64,000 nucleotides of DNA from Myxococcus qinghaiensis (GCF_024198215.1 NZ_JAKCFA010000017.1:62001-126000), one strand, 5' to 3'. Shown: positions 8,960 through 17,903, counted from the stretch's first letter. Translations and numbers: made by a program. Notes: generated from the letters alone by a model not told the origin.

Positions 8960-9814
8960 ATGAGACCCATCTTCGACCTGGTGCTCCGTGGGCTCGTTCA
9001 GCGCCATCCGGAGCAACTGCTGTTCCTCCTCTTCGGCGAGGGTGCACCGCGCTTCGTGCGTGCCTCGGACACCAGCCTTCCGCAGTCCGAGCGACGCGCG
9101 GATGCGGTGCTCGTGGTGGAGACGACCTCGGAGCGCTTCGCAGTGGAAATCGAACTGCAGGCTCAAGCAGACCCGGACTTCGCCCGGAGACTCCTCGACT
9201 ACACCGTGCGCGTCCATCTGCGCGAAAACCTCCCGGTGTTACCCGTGGTCATCCTCGTGGTCCCCGAGGCGGAAGGTGTCCGTCCTCCCTACGTCATCCG
9301 CTGTCAGGGACAACCGAGGCTCACCCTGGATTTCCTGGTGGTCCGTTTGTGGGAGGTGGACTTCTCGCAGCCAGCCCTCCAAGCCGCCACGCCGCTCCTA
9401 CCGCTCTCCGTTCTTGATGCCCGGGCGGGGCCCGAGCGAGCGACCTGGGCGGAGGCACGTATCCGACAAGCCACCGACCTTTCCACCCACGAGCGGCTGG
9501 ATTTGCTCGTCGTCCTGGGTACCCTGACATCACGCCGCTTCGGCAGCGCTCAGCTCACCCCATCGTTGAGGAACATCATGATGGATTCACCCTTTTGGGA
9601 AGAACAGCGCGCCCGAGAAAAGGCTCGGACGCTCATCACCTTCGCGCGCCTCCGGGAGGTGACGTTGCCACCGGAGGCAGAGGAGCGGCTGGCCTCGCTT
9701 GGCGCGTCCGCCCTGGACCAGCTCATCGTCCTCGCCTTCACCCAGCCGGACTCGGCGTTGGGTGCCCTGCGCGAGGCGGCCCGGTCCAGCTCCGGGAGAA
9801 GCGCATCCTCTTGA
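8960..9814 (+). CDS. Rpn-like PD-(D/E)XK nuclease family protein
   Basis: A 284-residue protein resembling the Rpn/YhgA-type transposase-like PD-(D/E)XK nucleases that are abundant in myxobacteria. Likely catalytic residues are D48 and the E65-x-Q67 motif inside FAVEIELQ, the form expected for this group. A helical C-terminus (residues about 220-270) carries charged and Leu-rich segments. The start at 8960 gives the family opening (MRPIFDLVLRGL); the 32 residues upstream are not family-like. It is divergent from cmr1, ends 34 nt before array 2 and is the only nuclease-like gene between the Cas operon and its array. No CARF domain is visible. A role with the CRISPR system is speculative; such genes are often scattered at random. 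Confidence 0.7.
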   Translation: MRPIFDLVLRGLVQRHPEQLLFLLFGEGAPRFVRASDTSLPQSERRADAVLVVETTSERFAVEIELQAQADPDFARRLLDYTVRVHLRENLPVLPVVILVVPEAEGVRPPYVIRCQGQPRLTLDFLVVRLWEVDFSQPALQAATPLLPLSVLDARAGPERATWAEARIRQATDLSTHERLDLLVVLGTLTSRRFGSAQLTPSLRNIMMDSPFWEEQRAREKARTLITFARLREVTLPPEAEERLASLGASALDQLIVLAFTQPDSALGALREAARSSSGRSASS

Positions 9815-9848
9815 AGGGATGGCAGCAACTGCCGCTGGACTCAGAAAG

Positions 9849-10813
9849 GGCCGTGTCCTTGTCCGGCATCACGGCGAGTGATGGCTGTCCAAGCGGGGAC
9901 GCTGATTCCAGTGACCTTGATGTGCTCAACGCCTTCCGGCATCACGGCGAGCGGCGGCCCTGTGCTCCGATGGCCGTCCTTCGTGGGTCCCGACGTGCTC
10001 AACGCCTTCCGGCATCACGGCGAGCGGCGGACATGCGCGAGCGCCTCGTGGACGAGGCAGCACTGTGATCAACGCCTTCCGGCATCACGGCGAGCGGCGG
10101 AGCCTCCGGGCTCATGTCCGACGCACGAGTCACGCACGCGTGCTCAACGCCTTCCGGCATCACGGCGAGCGGCGGATCCAGGGCGTCGACACGGAGCGCG
10201 AGTCCAGGTGCTCAACGCCTTCCGGCATCACGGCGAGCGGCGGTTCTTCCCCCTGGCCCCCCGGGTCGAGGACATCGAGTGCTCAACGCCTTCCGGCATC
10301 ACGGCGAGCGGCGGTTCGACGAATCGCAATGCAGGCCCAGGGCGGAAAGTGCTCAACGCCTTCCGGCATCACGGCGAGCGGCGGCTGGCTCGCCGCCGTG
10401 TTCGTGGTGGCGTGCCTCCTGTGCTCAACGCCTTCCGGCATCACGGCGAGCGGCGGTGCGACTGCGCCCACGCGACGGAGTGCGACGAGCAGTGCTCAAC
10501 GCCTTCCGGCATCACGGCGAGCGGCGGCCCCAAGCCGCTCACCGCCGAGCGCATCACCAAGTGCTCAACGCCTTCCGGCATCACGGCGAGCGGCGGGACC
10601 TCTCCAAGAACCCGTGCATGAACGCGCTGAAGTGCTCAACGCCTTCCGGCATCACGGCGAGCGGCGGTTCTTCAGGTGGCAGTCGCACTTCGGGTGCTTC
10701 GGGGTGCTCAACGCCTTCCGGCATCACGGCGAGCGGCGGTGCCGCCTGACCGACGCCATGTCCTCCGGGACCACCGAGTGCTCAACGCCTTCCGGCATCA
10801 CGGCGAGCGGCGG
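9849..10813 (-). CRISPR. CRISPR array 2, well preserved
   Basis: Thirteen 36-bp repeats start at 9922, 9995, 10065, 10140, 10208, 10279, 10349, 10421, 10492, 10561, 10632, 10704 and 10778. A degenerate terminal copy lies at about 9849-9884. All but the copies at the left end are identical in sequence; 10065 has one change (GTGATC). Spacers are 32-39 bp and non-repetitive, typical for type III. Decay at the left end places the leader at the right, so transcription is on the minus strand. In that sense the repeat can fold as ATGCC-GGAA-GGCGT, a 5-bp stem with a GNRA loop. It is followed by TGAGCAC, which suits Cas6 cutting to leave an 8-nt TTGAGCAC tag. Confidence 0.97.
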
Positions 10814-11067
10814 AGCCGCCCCAGAATCCCAAGCAGTTCCAGCATCTTGACTTCCCCCTTTTCAAGCACCCCCACCCTTCTCGGCGCCATCTCCACCCGC
10901 GAGCCATTCCACATCATCCAACCTCCTGAATCGCCAAGCTTTTTCCCCGTTCAAGCACCTATTCACCTGTCAAAGAGCCCCAACCCCGCGTCACGCCAGG
11001 GCTTTCCGCCCATTTCCCCCATCCCCACCTCCGCCACGCCGAGGTGCTTGAAAGTCCAATCCCTCAC
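10814..11067 (-). promoter_or_regulatory. Leader of CRISPR array 2
   Basis: Non-coding, pyrimidine-rich on the plus strand, between the cas6 stop and the first repeat. It shares with the array 1 leader AGCCGCCC next to the repeat, CTATTCACCTGTCAAAGA at 10959-10976 and TGAAAGTCCAATCCCTCAC at 11049-11067. TTCAAGCAC-type words recur at about 10861 and 10951. This is probably the array promoter and spacer-integration leader. The remaining bases to 11164 show nothing further. Confidence 0.75.
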
Positions 11068-11164
11068 ACCCCGCTCCCGACGAGCCCGCACCCCACCGAC
11101 CCCCAGAAACAAACAAAGCCCAGGCGTCTCCGCGCCCAGGCCCGCCTGCTCCCATCTCAAACCC

Positions 11165-11797
11165 CTACACCGCGCCCGCCACCCCCTGCTGCTCACGCGG
11201 CCAGGTCCCCACGCCGACGCGCAGGCGCGTGGGCAGGAACAGCCCACATCCCATGTGCCGCCTCCCGCCCATCCCCCGCTCCTGCAAGCGCACCGACGCA
11301 CGCGGCGACAGGTTGCTCAACATCAGCCCGTAACCAATCACCTTCTTCCCCGCGATACCCACCACGCGCCGCCGCCCCACATGCACCGTGGCCTCGCACT
11401 CCAGCTCCGCCAGGGCCCGCTTCACCGCGCCGCGGAAGCTCGCGTCATCCACCGCGTTCTTGAACGTCACCATCCGCGCGGACAAGGACACCGGCGCCTC
11501 CAACGGGAACACCCGTGGCATCCCCAGCGCCACCTCCCCTCCCCCCACTTCAATCGCGGCGCCCCCCAAAGGCAGCCACACCGGCAGCGCCTCCGTGGGA
11601 CACCGCACCCGCAACGTCCCGTGCCCCACGAGCAGACTCTTCCCGCGCGCCCGAGTCCCTCGCAGATTGAAGATGCCGACGTCCTGGCGCTCATGCAGCC
11701 CCGGCAGCCGGTGCGACAGCGCCGAGAACAACGCATACCCATGGTCCAACGGAACCCCACCGCCTCGCGCGGGGTAGACGAGGTCAATCACTGACAT
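11165..11797 (-). CDS. cas6: CRISPR endoribonuclease Cas6 (MYXAN-type)
   Basis: A 210-residue RAMP ribonuclease that cuts the array transcript within each repeat. It matches the MYXAN (Cmx6) branch: an IDLVYPARG opening, DHGYALFSALSHRLPGLH at residues 18-35 with candidate catalytic H19 or H29, and a C-terminal glycine-rich loop RGMGGRRHMGCGLFLP at residues 174-189. A GAGG-type ribosome site precedes the ATG. It reads towards array 2, whose leader starts about 100 nt after its stop. It stands apart from the cmr operon but shares upstream elements with it, consistent with joint control. The MYXAN Cas6 lineage is usually tied to type I systems, so its pairing with Cmr here is worth noting. Confidence 0.9.
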   Translation of the reverse strand: MSVIDLVYPARGGGVPLDHGYALFSALSHRLPGLHERQDVGIFNLRGTRARGKSLLVGHGTLRVRCPTEALPVWLPLGGAAIEVGGGEVALGMPRVFPLEAPVSLSARMVTFKNAVDDASFRGAVKRALAELECEATVHVGRRRVVGIAGKKVIGYGLMLSNLSPRASVRLQERGMGGRRHMGCGLFLPTRLRVGVGTWPREQQGVAGAV

Positions 11798-11813
11798 GTT
11801 CAGCCTCGATGGC

Positions 11814-12015
11814 CCCGCCTCGGCGGGACCGTCCTACGGGGAAGTCCTCGCCAAGACCCCTGACGAGGGCACAGAGGTGCCAGCCCCGCCAACGGCGGCG
11901 CGACGCCACGGGCCCACCCTCCCAGGAGGGGGCCCAGGCACGTCCGACACTCGGGGAGCAGGGGTCATCACGCATCTCCACCGGGGAGACGCCAACGCCG
12001 CGCGCATCCCTCGCG
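11814..12015 (-). promoter_or_regulatory. Putative control region of cas6, shared with cmr1
   Basis: This contains the same ordered elements as the DNA before cmr1. CCCGCC-N2-GGCGGGAC lies at 11814-11829, 17 nt upstream of the cas6 start. A hairpin built on CCCTCC-CA-GGAGGG lies at 11917-11930, flanked by GGGCC/GGCCC. A block at 11976-12015 reads TCCACCGGGGAGACGCC and continues AACGCCGCGCGCATCCCTCGCG. The shared order and near-equal spacing argue for a duplicated promoter/operator module. The block ends 33 nt before the stop of the SWIM gene. Confidence 0.55.
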
Positions 12016-12047
12016 CCCCCTCACACATTTCTCCCCGCCCCCTCGCC

Positions 12048-13022
12048 TCAGCGACCTCCCTGCTTCGAGCGCCGCCCCTTCCTCTTCGCGCCCGCCGCCT
12101 CCCCCGCCTCCCCTGTCTCCTGGAGCGCGATGCGCCGCGCCACCTCCGCCGCCGCGCGGACCTGCGGCGCGAGCACCTCCCCGGGCGCCTCTCCCGCCCC
12201 CCACGACGCCGGCGCTCCCAACTGCCGCAGCACCGCCCCATGCACCACAGGCGCATCGAACGAGAAGCTCAGCGCCGGCAGCGGCGCGCGCGGCACGTCG
12301 TAGTCAGCCGGGGTCAGCTTCCCAGGCTTCACACCCGGCGCCTCCGACACGGGCTCCGCCACCGCCCGCGTCCCCCGCCTCCGCTTCGCCGGAGTCGACG
12401 GCGAGGTCGCGGCCGGACGCGTCTCGCCCACGCGCGCGGCGCGCAGACCGCCGAGCACCTGCTCCTTCGTCCTGCCGCGCAGCTCGAACAGGAGGAACGG
12501 GTCGCCGTCCAACGCCTCTCCGAGCACATAGTGCGTGGCGGCCACGTGCTTGCACGGGTCTCCCCAGTCCGGACACGAGCAGCTCGTCGTCAGGTCCTTC
12601 CGGCTCTGGGGGAACAGGCTCACCTTCGCCGCGAGGAACACCGCGTCGATCTCCTGGGGCATCGTCCCCGCGAGCAGCTCCGCGGCGTACCGTGCCTGGC
12701 CGGCCATCCCGGCGATGGCCTTCTCCCAGACGGCGTCGCTGAACTGCCCGAGCTTCAGCGAGATGGCATAGGGCCGAGGCCGTGAGCCCGTCACCTTCGC
12801 GGTGACTTCACCGCCACGGATGACCAGGTCATGCGTCCGCCCTGCCCGCGCATACGTCCGCCCCCGGGCCAGCCGCCCCGAGTCCCCCCCCAGCACGCGC
12901 TCCAGCGCCTCCAGCCAGCGCTGGCCCCACCACGTGGAGCCGGCCTTCTTCATCTTGATGCCGTGCTCGGGCGGCGGCTTCTTCGGCGCCGACTTCCAGC
13001 CCCAGTCGCTCCAGCGACTCAT
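12048..13022 (-). CDS. SWIM zinc-finger protein
   Basis: A 324-residue protein with a SWIM zinc finger (CSCPDWGDPCKH, about residues 148-159), a CxCx(n)CxH fold that binds nucleic acid or protein. The opening WSDWGWKSAPKKPPPEHGIK and the following GSTWWGQRWLEALE match the family found next to SNF2 helicases in actinobacteria and myxobacteria. The C-terminal 110 residues are Ala/Pro/Arg-rich and low complexity. Its ATG overlaps the helicase stop (ATGA), so the two are co-translated and probably act as one complex on DNA. The exact role is unknown. Confidence 0.88.
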   Translation of the reverse strand: MSRWSDWGWKSAPKKPPPEHGIKMKKAGSTWWGQRWLEALERVLGGDSGRLARGRTYARAGRTHDLVIRGGEVTAKVTGSRPRPYAISLKLGQFSDAVWEKAIAGMAGQARYAAELLAGTMPQEIDAVFLAAKVSLFPQSRKDLTTSCSCPDWGDPCKHVAATHYVLGEALDGDPFLLFELRGRTKEQVLGGLRAARVGETRPAATSPSTPAKRRRGTRAVAEPVSEAPGVKPGKLTPADYDVPRAPLPALSFSFDAPVVHGAVLRQLGAPASWGAGEAPGEVLAPQVRAAAEVARRIALQETGEAGEAAGAKRKGRRSKQGGR

Positions 13023-16000
13023 GACCCCACCTCCCGCCGACGCGCCCCTCGTCGGGGCGCGCTCCGCCGCGGGGCCTCCACCTCGCCCTCGCCCTCGTCC
13101 GCGACGGCACCCGCGGACAGCGAGAACAGCTCGCGCAGCGCGGCCGTGTCCAGCTCCGTCACCCAGTTCTCGCCCGCGCCCACGACGCTCTCGGCGAGCT
13201 GGCGCTTCTGCTCGAGCAGCCGGTCAATCTTCTCCTCGACGGTGCCCGCGCACACCAGCTTGTGGACCTGCACCGCGCGCTTCTGGCCGATGCGATACGC
13301 GCGGTCCGTGGCCTGGTCCTCGACGGCGGGGTTCCACCAGCGGTCGTAATGGAACACATGGCTCGCGGCCGTCAGGTTGAGGCCCGTGCCGCCCGCCTTG
13401 ACGGACAGCACGAAGATGCGCGGGCCATGGGGCTCCTCCTGGAAGCGCCGCACCGCCTCGTCGCGCGCCTTGCGGGACGTTCCGCCGTGCAGGTACAGCA
13501 CCTCGTGCCCCAGGCTCTCCGACAGGTGCGCCACCAGCTTGTCCCCCATCTCCCGGAACTGGGTGAAGACGAGCGCCTTGTCCCCCGCGGACAGGGACTC
13601 CTCGAGCATCTCCGTCACGCGCGCCAGCTTCCCCGAGCGCCCCGGCAGGGGCCCCGACTCGCCGAGGTACTGCGCGGGGTGGTTCGCTATCTGCTTGGTG
13701 AACAGCAGCAGCGCGAGCACCCGGCCCCGACGCTCGATGCCGTCGGACTCCTCGATGCGGCGCAGCTCCTCGTCCACCACCGCCTTGTAGAGCGAGGCCT
13801 GCTCGCGGGTGAGCGTGCAGACGACCTTCATCTCGTTCTTGGCGGGCAGGTCCGCGATGATGGTCGGGTCGCTCTTGAGGCGGCGCAGGACGAACGGGCC
13901 GATGATGCGCCTGAGCCGGGTGGCGGCCTCCTGACTGCCATGGCGTTCGATGGGCAGCGCCAGTTCGCGCCGGAAGGTCTCCAGGGGCCCGAGCAGTCCG
14001 GGGTTGGCGAACTCCAGGATGGACCACAGCTCCGCGAGGCGGTTCTCCACCGGCGTGCCCGTGAGGGCGAAGCGCTCGCTTGCGGGCAGCGCCCGGGCCG
14101 CGCGGGCGGTGGCCGAGGCCGAGTTCTTGATGTTCTGCGCCTCGTCGAGCACCACCGTGGCCCAGTCCACCTTCGCGAGCAGCTCGGCGTCGCGGCGCAG
14201 CAGGCCATAGGTCGTGAGCACGAGCGTGCCAGGTCCCCGGGGCACGTCACGCGCCCGGCGGGCGCGCTCGGAGCCATAGTGGGGCGTCAGGCGCAGGGAG
14301 GGCGCGAAGCGGGCCACCTCGCGCTCCCAGTTGCCCACCACGGACGTGGGCGCCACCAGCAGCGTGGGCCGGGAATCGCGGGGCGCGCGCTCCAGCCGTC
14401 GCAGCAGGAAGGCCAGCATCTGCACCGTCTTGCCCAGACCCATGTCATCCGCGAGGCAGGCGCCGAGCCCCAGCGAGGCCAGCGTGTCCAACCAGTGCAG
14501 CCCTCGTGACTGATAGGGCCGCAGCGTGGCGTTCAGGGCGCTGGGAGCCGCCTGGGCCGTGGCCCCGCCCGACCGCAGCCGCCCCAGGCGCTCCTCGAGC
14601 ACGCCGGTGGCGAGGACGGTGACGGGGAGCGAGCCGTGGCGCGTCTCTCCGAGCAGGGCCACGCGCACCGCCTCGCTGGCCGACAGGTGGCCAGGCCCCT
14701 CGGCCAGGTGGCGCTGGATGGCGTCGAGTTCGTGGGGATCCACGGCGACCCACTCGCCCCGGAAGCGCACGAGAGGCGCCTTGCGCTGGGCGAGCAACTC
14801 GAGCTCGCGCGGGGTGAGCGGCGTGTCGCCCAGAACGGCATCCCAGTCCACGCGCAGGAGCGCGTCGAGCCCGAGGCCCGCGGCACCATCGATGACGCCG
14901 GCAACCTTCGCGTTCGCGCCCACGCGCATTCGAAGCCGCAGGCGGCGCCGGCCCGAGGTGGTGAGTTCCCCGGGGACGATGACGCCGAAGCCCGCGTCGG
15001 CGAGCCCGCGCGCGCCCTCGGAGAGGAACGCCCAGGCGTCGTCGGGTTCGAGCAGGAGGGCCTCGGGGCGGGGGCTCTCCAGCACGAGGGCGATGGGCGC
15101 GAAGAGCCGGGACGCGCGGCTGAGCGCCTCGAGCAGTGACTCCTGCGGGTCGCGGAAGGCGCGGCCGAGCTTCTCCAGGCGGTGCCCGCGGGTCTTCCAG
15201 ACGTCGGTGGCGGACACGAGCAGGCTCGGGTCATCGGGCGCCTGGAGGTGGAAGCTCAGCACGAAGGGCTCGCGGTCCTCCTTCGGGGGCTCCAGCCGGA
15301 AGCAGGCGCGCAGTCTGTCCCTGGCGCCGAGCGCGGGCTCGCTCCAGCGCGTCAGCTCGTCGACGACGGAGCGTTCGGCGAAGCCCTCGGGGGCGAAGTC
15401 ACGGCGCGCGCCCGAGAGCGCCGCGCGCCAGCGCTCGTCCCAGGACGCCGGTCGACGAGAGGAGGAGCGGGGAGACAAGGAGGGCCCGCCGCGCGCGGCG
15501 CGAACGAAGGCATCGACGGTGGCGTCGAGGAAGGCGCGCAGCAGCGCCTCCGGGGCCCAGACGGCGGAGCCTCGTTCGGGGTGCACGGGGACGGCGTGGG
15601 CGGCGGCGGGCATGCTCCGGGCGAGAGCGACGACGCGGCTGGAGTCCTCGGAGGCGGAGAGGGCCGCGGCCCAGCGCGCCTCGATGCGCTCGCTCCTTCT
15701 CAGGAGGGTGGGCACCACGCGCTCGCGCGCGAGCAACTCCAGCGCCAGCTTGCTGGCGAGCGTCCAGAGGGCGAGTGAGCCGGGGAAGGACTCGACCTCG
15801 GAGGCGGGCACCACCGCGAGCCGCTCGACGGTGGCGGCGAGCGGCAGCCCGCGGCCCTCGCACTCCCGGAGTCCCTCGGGGGTGACGAGCACGGCGGAGG
15901 CGCTCTCACCCGCGTCGCGCAGGTCGGAGCAGGCGGAGGGCAGCGGTTCCCGCCCCCAGAGGAAGAGCTTCTCGGCGTCGGGAAGGAAGACGAGGGGCAT
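13019..16000 (-). CDS. SNF2-family DEAD/DEAH-box helicase
   Basis: A 993-residue SNF2/HepA-type DNA translocase. The C-terminal half holds the two RecA folds: Walker A DDMGLGKT at about residues 517-524, Walker B DEAQ near residue 617, FALTGTPVENRL, and motif VI ATDRAYRIGQKRAVQVHK near residue 910. The N-terminal 450 residues are the long, poorly conserved extension typical of bacterial SNF2 proteins paired with SWIM partners. The start at 16000 (MPLVFLPDAEKLFLWG) is preferred over an upstream ATG because this opening is family-like. It shares an ATGA overlap with the SWIM gene. It may act in repair or chromatin-like remodelling; the substrate is not evident. Confidence 0.92.
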   Translation of the reverse strand: MPLVFLPDAEKLFLWGREPLPSACSDLRDAGESASAVLVTPEGLRECEGRGLPLAATVERLAVVPASEVESFPGSLALWTLASKLALELLARERVVPTLLRRSERIEARWAAALSASEDSSRVVALARSMPAAAHAVPVHPERGSAVWAPEALLRAFLDATVDAFVRAARGGPSLSPRSSSRRPASWDERWRAALSGARRDFAPEGFAERSVVDELTRWSEPALGARDRLRACFRLEPPKEDREPFVLSFHLQAPDDPSLLVSATDVWKTRGHRLEKLGRAFRDPQESLLEALSRASRLFAPIALVLESPRPEALLLEPDDAWAFLSEGARGLADAGFGVIVPGELTTSGRRRLRLRMRVGANAKVAGVIDGAAGLGLDALLRVDWDAVLGDTPLTPRELELLAQRKAPLVRFRGEWVAVDPHELDAIQRHLAEGPGHLSASEAVRVALLGETRHGSLPVTVLATGVLEERLGRLRSGGATAQAAPSALNATLRPYQSRGLHWLDTLASLGLGACLADDMGLGKTVQMLAFLLRRLERAPRDSRPTLLVAPTSVVGNWEREVARFAPSLRLTPHYGSERARRARDVPRGPGTLVLTTYGLLRRDAELLAKVDWATVVLDEAQNIKNSASATARAARALPASERFALTGTPVENRLAELWSILEFANPGLLGPLETFRRELALPIERHGSQEAATRLRRIIGPFVLRRLKSDPTIIADLPAKNEMKVVCTLTREQASLYKAVVDEELRRIEESDGIERRGRVLALLLFTKQIANHPAQYLGESGPLPGRSGKLARVTEMLEESLSAGDKALVFTQFREMGDKLVAHLSESLGHEVLYLHGGTSRKARDEAVRRFQEEPHGPRIFVLSVKAGGTGLNLTAASHVFHYDRWWNPAVEDQATDRAYRIGQKRAVQVHKLVCAGTVEEKIDRLLEQKRQLAESVVGAGENWVTELDTAALRELFSLSAGAVADEGEGEVEAPRRSAPRRGARRREVGS

Positions 16001-16137
16001 CGGACGACAATTTAGTCCCGGGTCCTCGGATGGATGGGAAATGAAGCGGGACGCCCGCACGAACGGTCTCCAGTGGACCGTTCGCCGCGACTCACCTCAT
16101 GCAGCGCCTCGCTCAAGCCGCCCGAGAAGGGACCGCC

Positions 16138-16524
16138 TCAGCCCACCGTCACCTTGCGTACCCCACGCGCCTCCAAGAGCGCGGGCAGTCGCTCACGCTG
16201 GTCTCCCTGGAGCACCAGCGTGTCGTCCTCCACCACGCCTCCACACCCCAGCGAGTTCTTCAGCGCCTTGAGCCACACCTCACGCTGGGGCACGGGCAGC
16301 TCCAGGTGCTCCACCACGGTGACTTCCTTGCCACCCCGCCCCTTGCGCTCCATCCGCACCACCGCGCGCGCCGGGCCCTTAGGCTCCGGCTTGCGCACCG
16401 GTGCCGCGGCGGGCGTTGCGGGCCCCACCGGCAGCGCCTCCCGCTTCGCCGCCAGCGCGGCGAAGGGATTGTGGAACGGCCCTACCGGCGCGGCCGGCTC
16501 CTCCTTCTTGTCACGCTTGCCCAT
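16138..16524 (-). CDS. SUI1/YciH-type translation initiation factor-like protein
   Basis: A 128-residue protein. The C-terminal 75 residues are a SUI1 (eIF1-like) fold: VVRMERKGRGGKEVTVVEHL, then LGCGGVVEDDTLVLQGDQRERL and a final VRKVTVG. Bacterial YciH/SUI1 proteins bind the ribosome and affect start-site fidelity. The N-terminal 50 residues are Ala/Pro-rich and probably disordered. The start at 16524 (MGKRDKKEEP) was chosen; the same frame stays open far upstream, but that part lies antisense-like over the next gene and has no family resemblance. It is 20 nt downstream of the VKOR-DsbA gene and may share its transcript. Confidence 0.85.
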   Translation of the reverse strand: MGKRDKKEEPAAPVGPFHNPFAALAAKREALPVGPATPAAAPVRKPEPKGPARAVVRMERKGRGGKEVTVVEHLELPVPQREVWLKALKNSLGCGGVVEDDTLVLQGDQRERLPALLEARGVRKVTVG

Positions 16525-16544
16525 GACGAGACGCCCGCCGTCGC

Positions 16545-17903
16545 TCAGTGGTTGTGGCCCGCGTGGTCGTCCTGCGGCATCGCGCGCGGCGGAGGCAGCA
16601 CGTCGAACGCGGGCGCGCTCGGATTCCCATCCGCCATCACCAGCGCGTACAGGAACGGCGCGGACGGCATCGCCTGCCGCCCGTTCACCACCACCAACGG
16701 CGTGCCCGTGAACTGGTAGCGCAGCGCATACGACGTGTCCTCCTGAATCTTCGCCGCCGTCGCCGCGCTGGAGATGCACGCATCCAACTGCATCCGCGAC
16801 ACCGAACCGGAGGAGGCAATCTCCAGCACCCGCTCCGTGTCCAGCACCGCCTGCGCCGCGAAGAGCTTCTCCCGCAGCGTCCAGAAGTCCGGCGCGCCCT
16901 CCAGGCAGATCTGCGCCTTCGCCGCCACGCACCGCACGGTGGGCGCATCCGGCCCGCGCTTGGGCATCGCCGGATTGCACGAGCCATCCAGCGGGAACTG
17001 CCGCGCCTCCAACGACAGCTTGCCCTCCGGCACGCGCTTCTTCAGCACCGCCAGCTCCTCCACCAGCGACTTGCAGTGGGGGCACTTGCTGTCCGTCCAC
17101 TCGACAATCTTCACCGGCGCGTTCGCGGGCCCATAACGGTGACGCGCGGGCGCGGCGGCGGCCTGCGGCACGCCATGCCGGTACTGCGCCAGCGCGTTGG
17201 AGATGAACTGCTGCTGCGCCATCGGCAGCCCGCGCAGGTACGCCTCCAGCGACGCGGGCGTGGCCGCCTCCGTCGTGGACGACGAGGCCACGGGCAGCAG
17301 CTCTCCCACCTTGGGCTGCGGCGTGGACAGCGAGCGGCCCGGCAGCAACACGGCCATGAACACGACGACGGTGATGCCCACCGTCCACTGCAGTCCGGGG
17401 ACCCACTCGCCCGCACCGGCCGGCAGCCCCTTCCAGGCGACCCCGGCGATGGCCGCCACCAGCGCGTACGTACCCAGGCACGTGGGGCACACCACGCCCG
17501 TCTGGAAGCTCGCGAAGGCGAAGACGAGCACCGACACCACGCCCGCGATGGCCGTCAGCCGCAGTCCCTGGGCCGCCGGACCCACCGGCTTCCCCGAGCG
17601 CGCACGCGCCAGATACAGCGCCGACAATGCCACCACCGTCAGGCCCCACACCAACCCCAGGCCCGCGACGGGGATGCCGAACAGCTCATGCATGCGGGTG
17701 GCGAACGGCGAGTTCCACACCGTCTCGCAGTTCACCGTGTCGGACACGCCGCACACGGTGGAACCACCGGCGCGCAGCGTGAGCAACTGGCTCCACTGGA
17801 AGACGGACAGGACGCTCGCGGCCACGCCCAGCACCAGCAACACCACCCCGACGCGGAAGGGGACGGGGGTGGCGGCTTTCTGGGGAGAGGACTTCGGACT
17901 CAT
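16545..17903 (-). CDS. VKOR-DsbA fusion: vitamin K epoxide reductase/thioredoxin-like protein
   Basis: A 452-residue membrane protein for disulfide formation in the periplasm. The N-terminal 190 residues contain four to five TM segments with the VKOR cysteines (VCGVSDTVNC near residue 50 and CPTC near residue 145). A linker leads to a thioredoxin-fold DsbA/DsbG-like domain with active site CPHC near residue 270 and a cis-Pro loop FTGTPLVVVNG near residue 400. VKOR reoxidises the DsbA half via quinone, so the fusion is a complete pathway. The tail DDHAGHNH is His-rich and could bind metal. The start at 17903 overlaps the upstream cupin stop (ATGA). Confidence 0.9.
   Translation of the reverse strand: MSPKSSPQKAATPVPFRVGVVLLVLGVAASVLSVFQWSQLLTLRAGGSTVCGVSDTVNCETVWNSPFATRMHELFGIPVAGLGLVWGLTVVALSALYLARARSGKPVGPAAQGLRLTAIAGVVSVLVFAFASFQTGVVCPTCLGTYALVAAIAGVAWKGLPAGAGEWVPGLQWTVGITVVVFMAVLLPGRSLSTPQPKVGELLPVASSSTTEAATPASLEAYLRGLPMAQQQFISNALAQYRHGVPQAAAAPARHRYGPANAPVKIVEWTDSKCPHCKSLVEELAVLKKRVPEGKLSLEARQFPLDGSCNPAMPKRGPDAPTVRCVAAKAQICLEGAPDFWTLREKLFAAQAVLDTERVLEIASSGSVSRMQLDACISSAATAAKIQEDTSYALRYQFTGTPLVVVNGRQAMPSAPFLYALVMADGNPSAPAFDVLPPPRAMPQDDHAGHNH

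Noticed and set aside
1-16000. cas1, cas2 and a CARF-type effector
   Set aside because: I looked for them on both strands and found none; they may lie beyond the left edge or elsewhere in the genome.
16138-17649. 503-codon reading of the SUI1 frame
   Set aside because: Only the last 128 codons match a family; the remainder is a shadow of the VKOR-DsbA gene.
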